Of a DNA stretch of 7,040 nt, positions 1-6,752 are shown piece after piece. Numbering within the stretch: position 1 is the stretch's first letter; each line of letters begins with the position of its first letter. The position numbers and the translations under genes are program-made. The notes below the pieces were generated by a model. It was given only the letters and a program-made list of their open reading frames with translations. It did not search any database and was not told the origin of the DNA. The stretch comes from Candidatus Firestoneibacteriota bacterium. GTDB taxonomy: Bacteria > Oederibacteriota > JAAXVQ01. Where the stretch lies: assembly GCA_013335425.1 (NCBI GenBank), contig JAAXVQ010000101.1, positions 1 through 7,040 on the forward strand, given 5' to 3'.

Positions 1-509
1 AACTACTCCGAGCCAAAGGGCCTGAAGCGGAAAAAGCGTTTTTCGCCAAACTGAATCCAGACCAAACCAAAGCGGTTTCGACCGCCATGCCTGTAACTCG
101 GTTGGACCTCGACCAAGTCGCACTTTGCTATGATTTAGCCGCCACGATTCTTTTCCCCCTGGATACCGAAGGCGTTTGGAAGATCGGTTACGCCATGGCC
201 AAAGACAATTTTAACGGCTTGTATAAATTCTTAATATCCATTGCCACGGTCCCTTTCTTGGTCAAACAAGTTCCTACGATTTGGAACATTTATTACGACA
301 AAGGCACTCCTCGCGCGGAATTGCCGCCGGAAGGGGGTATCGGTACCATCGTCGTGGAAAATCTCCCTGAATTACCCATGTCTATTCGCGTTTTAACCAC
401 AGGCTTTATCCAAAGCGCTCTGGAATTCACTAAAGTTAAAAACATAAACGTTAAACTAACAAGTACAAATCCCCAAGCTTGGAAATGGGTTGCCACCTGG
501 GAACATTGA
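1..509 (+). CDS. DUF2378/TIGR02265-like protein, 5' end missing
   Basis: The reading frame is open from the left edge (first full codon at base 3) to TGA at 507-509, giving 168 residues. The ATG at 87 is internal, because the codons before it translate sensibly, so the true start lies outside the window. The soluble alpha/beta sequence has the run FNGLYKFL, then WNIYYDKG, then a strand-rich C-terminal third (VVENLPELP, TGFIQSALEF, a final W-x-W-x-x-x-W region). This order resembles the myxobacterial DUF2378/TIGR02265 family, which I recall as related to the HNOB/V4R sensory fold. The only histidine is the last residue and there is one cysteine, so an H-NOX-type haem site or a V4R cysteine cluster is unlikely. 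Function is unknown; a small ligand-sensing or adaptor role is inference. Its 3' half is more AT-rich than the genes that follow. A terminator begins 8 bases after the stop, so it is probably not co-transcribed with the MCP gene. Confidence 0.6.
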   Translation, partial: LLRAKGPEAEKAFFAKLNPDQTKAVSTAMPVTRLDLDQVALCYDLAATILFPLDTEGVWKIGYAMAKDNFNGLYKFLISIATVPFLVKQVPTIWNIYYDKGTPRAELPPEGGIGTIVVENLPELPMSIRVLTTGFIQSALEFTKVKNINVKLTSTNPQAWKWVATWEH

Positions 510-516
510 TGCCTTC

Positions 517-541
517 AACGCTCAAAGCGTTTGTTTTTTTT
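517..541 (+). terminator. Rho-independent terminator of the DUF2378-like gene
   Basis: A 6-bp stem AACGCT (517-522) / AGCGTT (526-531) with loop CAA is followed at once by a T tract (531-541, broken by one G). It starts 8 bases after the stop codon. The stem is short, but the position and U tract are typical. Confidence 0.7.
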
Positions 542-591
542 GTCCCCCCCTTCGCATCACCCCGACTTGCCGAGTCTTTCAAGGATATTGC

Positions 592-620
592 TTGGCAGCC
601 CGTTACTTCTGCTATAGAAT
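592..620 (+). promoter_or_regulatory. Sigma70-type promoter for the MCP gene
   Basis: TTGGCA (592-597), a 17-bp spacer and TAGAAT (615-620) match the -35 and -10 consensus at five of six bases each. The predicted transcript starts near 627, leaving a leader of about 85 nt before the ATG at 711. Confidence 0.65.
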
Positions 621-710
621 ATTGCTAGCAGTCCATAAAAATCGCGTCTTAAAAATCTCCAGCGAGGTTTCGCGGCTGTTTTAGTAAAATCCTAAGCAGA
701 GGTCCACTGC

Positions 711-2816
711 ATGAAGCACTTACTGCGCCAATATGCTTTGATCCTCATCCTAACCGTGCTTGGCACCGCCGGTATGTTCGCTTTTGCAACCACGCTCATC
801 TATTACAACCCGACCAAAGGTTGGGTGTTCTTTGAAATGTCCCTCTTGATCGTGACTTTTTTCACACTTCTGGATTATGCGGTCTTCCATCATTTTTTCA
901 AACCCATTCTCGCCTGGCTCAACGCCCGGAAGCAATCCGTGCCGCCTTCAGAAACCGTGGTGCGCGCGGCCGTGAAGGCCATCATCGCCTTCCCTTACAA
1001 GGCTGCCGGATATTTTCTCGCCGCCTGGATCGCCGGGGTGGAAAGCGCTTGTTTTCTCGCATTGTATTTGGGAGTTTTTCAATCCAACACCGCAAATTAC
1101 GTCACCCTGGCGTTAATGATGCACGCCGGCGCCATTATCCCGATTTTCTTCTACGTCTCCAAGCGGATGCTGCGGCCTTTGCGTCTTGAGCTGGCTTCCC
1201 AAGCGCAGCCGTTGCAAAATCTGGTCCTGGGTATAAACATCAACCTCCGCCAAAAAATGATTGCATCCATGCTTTTTCTGGGCATTTTCGCCGGTTTGTT
1301 CGGCGGCATCGTCTCGTACAACCGGGTGCAACCCTTGATCAAAAAATACATACAAACGCAAGCCGAACAGGCATTTTTTCACACCCATCTTTTCTTGCAA
1401 GAACTCGGTCCTAAAGTAAGCCCGGAAATTTTAAAAGAGAAGCTGCGCACGTTCATGCCCGGAAAAAGTTATATCTATTTGGTGGACAAAACCAGCGGGG
1501 CGGTCATCAACAATCCGGACGGCTATTCAGCGGAAGTCCTGCTCGGACACCGCGAGATTTTTCTGGCCGATCGTCTGATTCTGCAAAACGCCAACTTGGA
1601 CTCGCGCTATGTCATCGGCGCCGTAATGCCGCTGGACGAATCCATTCAGGATGTCGGGCGTTTTCTCATGCAACTGATCCTGCTGACCGTCGTCTGCCTG
1701 CTGATCGCAGGGCTTTTGGCGTTTTTAACCGCCAGTGAATTTTTGGATTCTTTCGGCTTTTTGGCGGCGCCGATCAAAAAGATCGCCCAAGGGGATTTGA
1801 CCAGCGAAATCCAACTGCTCAGCGAGGACGAAACCGGCATGCTGGCCACCCTCCTCAAACAGATGAATCAATCGCTCTATGAAGTGACGGCCCAAATCAC
1901 CCGCATGGTCCGGGTCATCCTGGACCTGGCGCACAAACTCGCCGTTCAAAACCAGGGGCTCAACACATCTTTCGAGACGATTGCCGCCAGTTCCAACGAA
2001 GTGGCGGATACGGTCGGACGGCAATTTGAACAATTGGAATCTACCGGCGATATCATGAGCCACTTGCGGGAAGCCTATGCCCTCATGAACCAAGACGCGG
2101 CCGAGAGTGCCCAAACCGTGGAACAGGCGGTCAATACCGCTCAAGCCGGCGGCGTGGCGGTCCAGGCTTTTAAGGACCAGATGCTGAAAATCGACAACAT
2201 GGTGGTGGAAACGCGCACGGCCATGAATCTGCTGCACGGAAAATCCGTGGACATCGGCAATGTGCTCATCCTCATCACCAAAATCGCGCGCAACACCAAC
2301 ACCCTGGCGCTCAATGCTTCCATTGAAGCGGCCCGCGCCGGTGAAGCCGGGAGAGGGTTTGCCGTCGTGGCCAACGAAGTTCACACCCTGGCCGAAGGCG
2401 CCGCCTCGGCAGCCAAACGGATTCAGCCCATCTTGAACGAAATCCAGCAGGAAACCAGCCGGGTTCTCAACACCATTGAAGCCAGCCGCGCAGAAGTCGA
2501 ACGCGGCCAAAATCTGGCCGACCAAGCCAACACGTCGTTCAGCCAGATCGTCGCCACCATTCAGGACGCAACCCGTCTTTCCAGTTCCATTGCCAAAGCG
2601 GCGAGTGAACAAATGGCCGGCACGGATTCGGTGAACACGACCCTGCAATCCACCACCAATCAATTCAAGCAAAGCACGGTCACCAGCCGGGAGGTTGCCA
2701 CGCTCAGCGAAGATCAAAAACACACTTTGGTGGAAACCACCAATCTGGTGCAGCAACTCAATTCGCTGGCTTCCGAACTCGGAAATTTAGTCAAAATTTA
2801 CAAACTCAAAAGCTAA
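711..2816 (+). CDS. Methyl-accepting chemotaxis protein with six membrane helices
   Basis: This is a 701-residue transmembrane chemoreceptor that would signal to CheA/CheW arrays at the inner membrane. The start is ATG at 711, with AGAGGT seven bases upstream. Predicted helices lie near residues 8-30, 37-59, 97-122, 128-149, 183-204 and 317-341; most MCPs have only two. Residues 205-316 form the periplasmic domain, with the single-Cache pattern [22 protein letters not shown] is near 342-395 (P354, DETGML). The signalling helices run from about 395 to 701, with the hairpin tip at 520-560 ([25 protein letters not shown]). The arms on each side of the tip are of similar length, about 150 residues, which suits a long receptor class. 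The tip reads [11 protein letters not shown] instead of the usual QTN form, and the common Arg of EVR is His558. There is no C-terminal NWETF-like pentapeptide. The ligand is unknown. The MCP assignment is secure; sensing details are inference. Confidence 0.95.
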   Translation: MKHLLRQYALILILTVLGTAGMFAFATTLIYYNPTKGWVFFEMSLLIVTFFTLLDYAVFHHFFKPILAWLNARKQSVPPSETVVRAAVKAIIAFPYKAAGYFLAAWIAGVESACFLALYLGVFQSNTANYVTLALMMHAGAIIPIFFYVSKRMLRPLRLELASQAQPLQNLVLGININLRQKMIASMLFLGIFAGLFGGIVSYNRVQPLIKKYIQTQAEQAFFHTHLFLQELGPKVSPEILKEKLRTFMPGKSYIYLVDKTSGAVINNPDGYSAEVLLGHREIFLADRLILQNANLDSRYVIGAVMPLDESIQDVGRFLMQLILLTVVCLLIAGLLAFLTASEFLDSFGFLAAPIKKIAQGDLTSEIQLLSEDETGMLATLLKQMNQSLYEVTAQITRMVRVILDLAHKLAVQNQGLNTSFETIAASSNEVADTVGRQFEQLESTGDIMSHLREAYALMNQDAAESAQTVEQAVNTAQAGGVAVQAFKDQMLKIDNMVVETRTAMNLLHGKSVDIGNVLILITKIARNTNTLALNASIEAARAGEAGRGFAVVANEVHTLAEGAASAAKRIQPILNEIQQETSRVLNTIEASRAEVERGQNLADQANTSFSQIVATIQDATRLSSSIAKAASEQMAGTDSVNTTLQSTTNQFKQSTVTSREVATLSEDQKHTLVETTNLVQQLNSLASELGNLVKIYKLKS

Positions 2817-2823
2817 ATTCAGC

Positions 2824-2860
2824 AGGCAGCTGCAACAGCCCGCCTAAAAATACATTTTTT
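2824..2860 (+). terminator. Probable terminator of the MCP gene
   Basis: An interrupted stem AGGC (2824-2827), GCTG (2829-2832), loop CAA, CAGC (2836-2839), GCCT (2842-2845) begins 8 bases after the stop. A run of A and then six T (2855-2860) follows. The T run is nine bases from the stem, further than ideal, although AAAAAT (2846-2851) can itself pair with ATTTTT (2854-2859). Confidence 0.5.
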
Positions 2861-2932
2861 ATGACCGTATGATTTTTCGTTTGTGGCGGGACTTAATTTG
2901 AAATCGGACTGCCTGCCAAATGATGGGATTTG

Positions 2933-2956
2933 AAAAATCTCGGCCTGTTAAGGCCA
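2933..2956 (-). terminator. Possible terminator of the HAD gene
   Basis: The stem GGCCT/AGGCC (2942-2946 and 2951-2955) has a 4-base loop. Read on the minus strand it is followed by GA-rich bases and five T (2937-2933). It lies about 117 bases after the HAD stop. The bases between are AT-rich, with no recognisable gene on either strand. Confidence 0.35.
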
Positions 2957-3072
2957 CCAGGTCGAATACAAGCACAAAAATTCACGTCCGCAACACGCTT
3001 TGAATAACACGGAGCAAATGGCAGCTGAGTTTTTATTTTTCAGGCATGGACCTTTATGGTTCGTATCGGCGA

Positions 3073-3753
3073 TTAGGCCGGAATTTCCAGCGGTTTTCCC
3101 AGTAAAAATCCCGCCAAACTGATAATATCCGCAAAGCACCGTTCTGCGCCGACCAAACGATGGCACTGCATGGAGGTTTCCACCGCAAAACAACGGAGGT
3201 TTGCGCCGCGGGCCGAGCGTACGCCCAAAGGCGCATTTTCAATGACCACCGCCCGCTCCGGAGCCAAAGCCAGTGCCTGCAGGGCTTTTAAATAGGGCTC
3301 CGGATGGGGTTTGCCGTGGCGTACTTCATCGCCGGTGACGATGGTCTCAAAATAGTCGGCCAGATCCTGCGGCAAAGAGGCGGCCAGTTCATGCCGCGCC
3401 GTCCCCGTCACAATGGCCATTCTTTTTCCGACCAAACGCAATTGGCGTAAAAACTCAGCCACGCCGGGAAACGGCTTATGCAGCGCCCGCTGTTTAAAGA
3501 GCGTTTCCTTGCGCCGAATCAACTCCTGCAAATGAGCTTCCCCGGCGTCGCGGTGGTTGATCTCGAAAAAGCACCGCAAGGAAGGCAACGCCGCCTCGCC
3601 TTCGTGTTCATAGACGTCCTCGCGCCGAATTAAAACCCCCTCGGGGGTTAAAACATCCAGCCACGCTTGGGCATGATCTTCCATGGTGTCGATAAGCACA
3701 CCGTCCATGTCGAAAATAACGGCATCAATATCCCTTAAATTTTCCATCGACAT
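3073..3753 (-). CDS. HAD-superfamily hydrolase, beta-phosphoglucomutase-like
   Basis: This is a cytoplasmic haloacid-dehalogenase phosphatase or phosphomutase of 226 residues, the usual size for the beta-phosphoglucomutase/phosphatase group. I place the start at ATG 3751-3753 because GGCGGAG lies five bases upstream. A frame extending to 3801 would begin almost at the predicted transcription start. Motif I is FDMDGVLIDT (nucleophile D15, general acid D17), followed by a helical cap. Motif II is IVTGTAR (T116), motif III GKPHPEPY (K148), and motif IV VIENAPLG (E172-N173). Motif IV usually reads E-D in beta-phosphoglucomutase, so the second acidic residue is Asn here. FPGVAEFLRQL and the PEPYLKAL segment are typical of the family. 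The substrate is probably a small sugar phosphate, but the sequence does not settle it, and phosphatase rather than mutase activity is possible. The gene lies downstream of the receiver-kinase gene on the same strand, with a promoter of its own in the gap. Confidence 0.88.
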   Translation of the reverse strand: MSMENLRDIDAVIFDMDGVLIDTMEDHAQAWLDVLTPEGVLIRREDVYEHEGEAALPSLRCFFEINHRDAGEAHLQELIRRKETLFKQRALHKPFPGVAEFLRQLRLVGKRMAIVTGTARHELAASLPQDLADYFETIVTGDEVRHGKPHPEPYLKALQALALAPERAVVIENAPLGVRSARGANLRCFAVETSMQCHRLVGAERCFADIISLAGFLLGKPLEIPA

Positions 3754-3810
3754 TTTTTCTCCGCCTGACCTCACTGCCCCAACTCGCAGGGAGATTTTCA
3801 AGTGGCCGAA

Positions 3811-3839
3811 ATTATAAGGTCAGGTTCGAGAAAGGTCAA
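3811..3839 (-). promoter_or_regulatory. Near-consensus sigma70 promoter for the HAD gene
   Basis: On the minus strand, TTGACC (3839-3834), a 17-bp spacer and a perfect TATAAT (3816-3811) lie in the gap between the receiver-kinase stop and the HAD start. Transcription would start near 3804, giving a leader of about 50 nt. This supports the start at 3753 and independent expression. Confidence 0.8.
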
Positions 3840-3853
3840 ATAAAAGTTGGGAT

Positions 3854-5035
3854 TTATGGGCGGGACGGTGCGTCCTTGGCCAAGCCGGCAAAAAGCCGCA
3901 TCTGTTCCAGCAGGGTGGCATCGGCCTTGTTCTCCAGGTCCATGGGCAGGCTGATTTCAATGAGTGTACCGCAATTGGGCTCGCTTTCCAGCCGCACGGA
4001 CCCGTGATGGGCCTCCACCACGGCTTTGACCAAGGAAAGACCCAAACCGATGCCGCCGCCCTGAAACCGTGAATTGCTGCTGCCGTGCTGTTCCACGTTG
4101 GCCACTTCATAAAAAGGCTCGAAAATCTTTCCCTGCTCGGCCAAGGGAATGCCGATGCCCGTATCTCTGACCCACAAAAGCGCCTTGCCGTCATGCACGC
4201 CGGCTCCGACGGTGATGGTGCCGCCGTCCGGCGTGGCTCGGATGGCGTTTTGGATTAATTCCATCAAAGCCTGCCTCAGGCGGATGGAATCGGCGTTGAT
4301 GGCCGGGCTTTCCTCGCCCTCGGCGAGGCTCATTTCCAAGTTCCGGTCGGCAATGGAAGCCTTCATTTCGGTCAACGCATCCGATATAAGCTTGCGCGGT
4401 AAAACCGGCTGCAGATGAAGTTTGATCTCCCCGGCCTCGGCTTGCGTGATGGTTTGAATGTTGTTAACGATGCTGATGAGCTGCCGGGTTGACTTTAAGA
4501 CAATGCCGAGAAGCTCCTGCTGCTCTTTGTCCAAAGTCGCGCCCTGGCGCTGCATGATGGAAAGGTAACCGTAAATGATGGTCAGCGGCGTGCGGAGTTC
4601 ATGAGAAACCAGCGTTAAAAACTTATCCTTCATTTCGTTGAGCGCCCGCAGAATCTTGTTTTCCTGAGAAATTTCGCGCTTGGAGATCACCTTTTTGGTC
4701 GTATCCCGCAACTGCTGGGCGGAACAGGGTTTGAGCAGAAAATCAACCGCTCCGGCGCGCATGGCTTCAATGACCGAGTCCAGGGTGCCGTAGCCCGTCA
4801 TGACGATGACGTCCATCTGCGGCCGCAGTTCTTTGAGTAAAGCGATGCTCTGCATGCCGTTGCTGTCGGGCAGCCGCAGGTCCAAAAGCGCCAAGGCGAA
4901 CTCGGTTTGTTTGATTTTTTCCAAAGCCTCGGACAAACCCGGCGCTTCGTCGATCTGATGGCCTTCATTTTCCAGAATACGGGAGGTGACACCCCGGATA
5001 ATACCGTCGTCGTCCACAACCAAAATCCTGGCCAT
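3854..5035 (-). CDS. Hybrid response regulator / histidine kinase (REC-HisKA-HATPase)
   Basis: A 393-residue soluble two-component protein with the receiver first and the kinase second. The receiver covers residues 3-118, with acidic pocket D8-D10, phospho-acceptor D52 (LLDLRLPDSNG), T80 and K102-P103. A charged helical linker (about 112-137) leads to HisKA, with phospho-accepting H145 in SHELRTP. The ATPase domain has the N box around N263 (ELIQNA), G1 DTGIGIP (291-297), F box FEPFY (305-309) and G2 GGGIGLGLSLVK (327-338). All key residues are present, so both halves should be active. There is no membrane helix, PAS or other sensor, and no output domain, so the receiver probably controls the kinase after phosphorylation by another kinase. 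That last point is inference from family knowledge. The start is ATG 5033-5035, with GGGAGGA six bases upstream. It is transcribed divergently from the diguanylate cyclase. Its cognate partner is not in the window. Confidence 0.95.
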   Translation of the reverse strand: MARILVVDDDGIIRGVTSRILENEGHQIDEAPGLSEALEKIKQTEFALALLDLRLPDSNGMQSIALLKELRPQMDVIVMTGYGTLDSVIEAMRAGAVDFLLKPCSAQQLRDTTKKVISKREISQENKILRALNEMKDKFLTLVSHELRTPLTIIYGYLSIMQRQGATLDKEQQELLGIVLKSTRQLISIVNNIQTITQAEAGEIKLHLQPVLPRKLISDALTEMKASIADRNLEMSLAEGEESPAINADSIRLRQALMELIQNAIRATPDGGTITVGAGVHDGKALLWVRDTGIGIPLAEQGKIFEPFYEVANVEQHGSSNSRFQGGGIGLGLSLVKAVVEAHHGSVRLESEPNCGTLIEISLPMDLENKADATLLEQMRLFAGLAKDAPSRP

Positions 5036-5076
5036 GGGGTTCCTCCCTTAAAATACCCGGCGCTTGTCCGGGGAAA

Positions 5077-5119
5077 AGCCGATTTCCCTGCCTACCAATA
5101 ACTTGGAAAAGTATCGGCT
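5077..5119. promoter_or_regulatory. Inverted repeat in the divergent spacer, possible operator
   Basis: AGCCGAT (5077-5083) and ATCGGCT (5113-5119) are perfect inverted copies separated by 29 bases, between the receiver-kinase and diguanylate cyclase genes. A second palindrome, CCCGG/CCGGG (5056-5060 and 5068-5072, loop 7), sits just upstream of the kinase Shine-Dalgarno and could fold in its leader. A regulator site is only inferred. Confidence 0.25.
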
Positions 5120-5138
5120 CAAATTTCCGGTTTCCTTA
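5111..5138 (-). promoter_or_regulatory. Weak sigma28-like promoter upstream of the receiver-kinase gene
   Basis: On the minus strand, TAAGGAAA (5138-5131), a 12-base spacer and GCCGATAC (5118-5111) resemble the flagellar/chemotaxis sigma28 pattern TAAAGTTT-N11-GCCGATAA. The -10 is seven of eight, but the -35 is partial and the spacer one base long. No convincing sigma70 promoter was seen for this gene. Confidence 0.25.
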
Positions 5139-5211
5139 AGCTGCCGGAGAACTTTTACGGATTTTCTTCCCGTTCCCGCCCTCCAACCCTGCTGCGCGCC
5201 AAATAATAAAC

Positions 5212-5240
5212 TTGCGGCCGGGGAATTCCTCTTTTAGAAT
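5212..5240 (+). promoter_or_regulatory. Sigma70-type promoter for the diguanylate cyclase gene
   Basis: TTGCGG (5212-5217), a 17-bp spacer and TAGAAT (5235-5240) precede the TTG start at 5274 by about 33 bases. The -10 hexamer is identical to that of the MCP promoter. The -35 matches consensus only in its TTG half. Confidence 0.5.
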
Positions 5241-5273
5241 AGGCAATCAGCCTTTGATGTCTAGGGGGACCCT

Positions 5274-6554
5274 TTGGGGCTTAACATCCGCCAGAAAATT
5301 TTCCTATCCTTTATCCTGGTCGTTTTGATATCCGCCGGTGCGGTTTTTACCATTTATACCAACAGCGTCAGGGTGACAGACCTTTCCGCCGAGATCACCC
5401 ACCAGAATGTGCGCAGCATTGTTCTGGCCCAAACCATGTTGCAACAGCTGCTCATGAGCGATTGGGCTGTTTCCCAGTTCCAACTCACCGGAGATCCCTC
5501 CTGGATCAACATGAGCTACAAAGCCCAGCAAGTCTTCAAGGACAGTTGGCGGGAAGTCAAGATCCTGGCTACGGATGAACGCAAGCGGGAGTTGGTCGCC
5601 AAGGTTAAAACCCTCAACCAACGTTACGTACAACAGACCCACAGCGTGATTGAACGGATTCAACAAGGGTTGATCAACCCGCAGCATCAGCAATATTTCA
5701 GGGACGAAACCAGCGTTTTACAAGCGATCATCGATTGCCTGCAGACCTTAATCACCCTGAACGAAGGTCAACTTTATTCACGCCTGGAGGAAGCCCAGCG
5801 CTTGAAAAACTGGAATCAGGGGTTGAGCGTCGGGGTGGTGCTGCTCGTGACGCTGGTTTCAGCACTGCTGGTTTTCATCCTCAATCAGAACATCATTTCC
5901 CCCATCGCCCGGCTCATGGACGGGGTGCGAAAATTCGCCAACGGCAATTTTACGGCGCAGGTGCCCGTGATGTCTTCGGATGAAATCGGAGAACTCTCCG
6001 GCGCCTTCAACATCATGGCCAAAAACATCAAAAACGACCGGCAAAAATTGACCGCCCTGACCATCACGGATGAAAAAACCGGGCTTTTCAACTACCGTTA
6101 TTTCAAACAGACCATGACCGAGGAAATGAAGCGCGCCGAACGTTACAGCCGGCATCTCTCACTGGTGATTATGGACATCGACTTCTTCAAGCACTACAAC
6201 GATACCAACGGGCACAACATGGGCGATCTTCTGCTCAAGGAACTTGCCGCTCTGTTGAAGGAATCCGTGCGCGAAACCGACTTGGTCGCGCGTTTCGGCG
6301 GCGAGGAGTTCGTGCTGCTTTTGCCGGAAACTCCCGTATCGTTGGCGTTCAAGCTCGCCGACAACATACGCCTGCGCATTAAAAACCACGCCTTCCCCAT
6401 GGAAGAAAAACAGCCCAACCACGATCTCACCATGAGCATGGGGGTGGCTTCCTTCCCGGCCAAAAACATTTTAACCCCCGACGCGTTGATTGAAAAAGCC
6501 GACCAAAACCTCTATCGCGCCAAAAAATCCGGACGCAACCGCGTCTGCCGATAA
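5274..6554 (+). CDS. Membrane diguanylate cyclase (CHASE3-like sensor-HAMP-GGDEF)
   Basis: A 426-residue inner-membrane enzyme predicted to make c-di-GMP from two GTP. TTG at 5274 is the likely start: the frame is closed by TAG at 5262, no ATG occurs before the first membrane helix, and a GGGGGA sequence lies four bases upstream. Helix 1 spans about residues 8-28. A helical periplasmic domain (29-183, with LTGDPSW) resembles CHASE3 or four-helix-bundle sensors. Helix 2 is near 184-204, and HAMP covers 205-257 (P210, DEIGEL). The GGDEF domain runs from 260 to the end: TDEKTGLFN (265-273), DIDFFKHYND (301-310), active-site GGEEF (342-346), and inhibitory RxxD (R333-D336) exactly five residues before it. 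The active site and product-inhibition site are therefore both intact. No EAL or HD-GYP domain is present. It may connect extracytoplasmic signals to motility or biofilm control; the signal is unknown. Confidence 0.95.
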   Translation: MGLNIRQKIFLSFILVVLISAGAVFTIYTNSVRVTDLSAEITHQNVRSIVLAQTMLQQLLMSDWAVSQFQLTGDPSWINMSYKAQQVFKDSWREVKILATDERKRELVAKVKTLNQRYVQQTHSVIERIQQGLINPQHQQYFRDETSVLQAIIDCLQTLITLNEGQLYSRLEEAQRLKNWNQGLSVGVVLLVTLVSALLVFILNQNIISPIARLMDGVRKFANGNFTAQVPVMSSDEIGELSGAFNIMAKNIKNDRQKLTALTITDEKTGLFNYRYFKQTMTEEMKRAERYSRHLSLVIMDIDFFKHYNDTNGHNMGDLLLKELAALLKESVRETDLVARFGGEEFVLLLPETPVSLAFKLADNIRLRIKNHAFPMEEKQPNHDLTMSMGVASFPAKNILTPDALIEKADQNLYRAKKSGRNRVCR

Positions 6555-6566
6555 CCCCAAAACCAA

Positions 6567-6600
6567 TTCACCGCAAAGGCGCAAAGGACGCAAAGAAGCC
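6567..6600 (+). repeat. Left arm of palindromic element, GCAAAG-rich
   Basis: The 34-base arm begins TTCACCG and contains GCAAAG three times at 8- and 9-base intervals. It matches the reverse complement of 6705-6738 at 28 of 34 positions by hand alignment. It starts 13 bases after the diguanylate cyclase stop. Confidence 0.8.
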
Positions 6601-6704
6601 GTCACGCAGAAACAAAATTTCTTCTTTTCGAAAAATTAGATGCACAGCCAACTGTTAAATTTCCCGTTCGTTTTCATTGATATTAACCGTAGGATATCTT
6701 TCCG

Positions 6705-6738
6705 GGTTCCTTGGCTCCCTTTGCGCCTTTCCGGTGAA
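6705..6738 (-). repeat. Right arm of palindromic element, inverted copy
   Basis: Read on the minus strand, this arm begins TTCACCG, then AAAGGCGCAAAGG, matching the left arm except at six scattered positions. It ends 15 bases from the SemiSWEET stop codon. Its GCAAAG periodicity is more decayed than in the left arm. Confidence 0.8.
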
Positions 6739-6752
6739 ATTTGGGGTAGGCT

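Larger units (their letters stand above)
6567..6738. mobile_element. MITE/REP-like palindromic intergenic element, about 172 bp
   Basis: Two inverted 34-base arms (6567-6600 and 6705-6738) enclose 104 bases of AT-rich DNA without a supportable gene. The element nearly fills the gap between the convergent diguanylate cyclase and SemiSWEET genes. Similarity may extend outward: CCCCAAA occurs at 6555-6561 and again, inverted, near 6740-6746. No target-site duplication is clear. Intergenic repeats with this GCAAAGG wording are recalled from many bacterial genomes, but no search was run. A terminal-repeat element moved in trans, or a structured RNA or terminator, are both possible. Confidence 0.5.

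Noticed and set aside
592..613. TTGGCA with TTCTGC, considered as a sigma54 -24/-12 promoter
   Set aside because: The GG and GC pairs are 15 bases apart instead of the required 10, while a sigma70 reading fits with a 17-bp spacer.
660..682. A small hairpin (CAGCGA with TCG and CTG, bulged) followed by TTTT in the MCP leader
   Set aside because: Only three-base-pair segments around a three-base bulge form, too weak to call an attenuator or riboswitch.
490..684. A 64-codon plus-strand frame between the first gene and the MCP
   Set aside because: It overlaps the end of the first gene and contains the terminator and the MCP promoter. The product is rich in Cys and Phe without any family pattern.
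1725..2756. A 343-codon open frame antisense to the MCP gene
   Set aside because: It lies wholly opposite the secure MCP signalling domain, its protein has a composition typical of antisense reading, and no known domain or ribosome site supports it.
2948..3193. An 81-codon minus-strand frame overlapping the HAD 3' end
   Set aside because: It shares most of its length with the HAD gene in another frame and has no ribosome site or recognisable domain.
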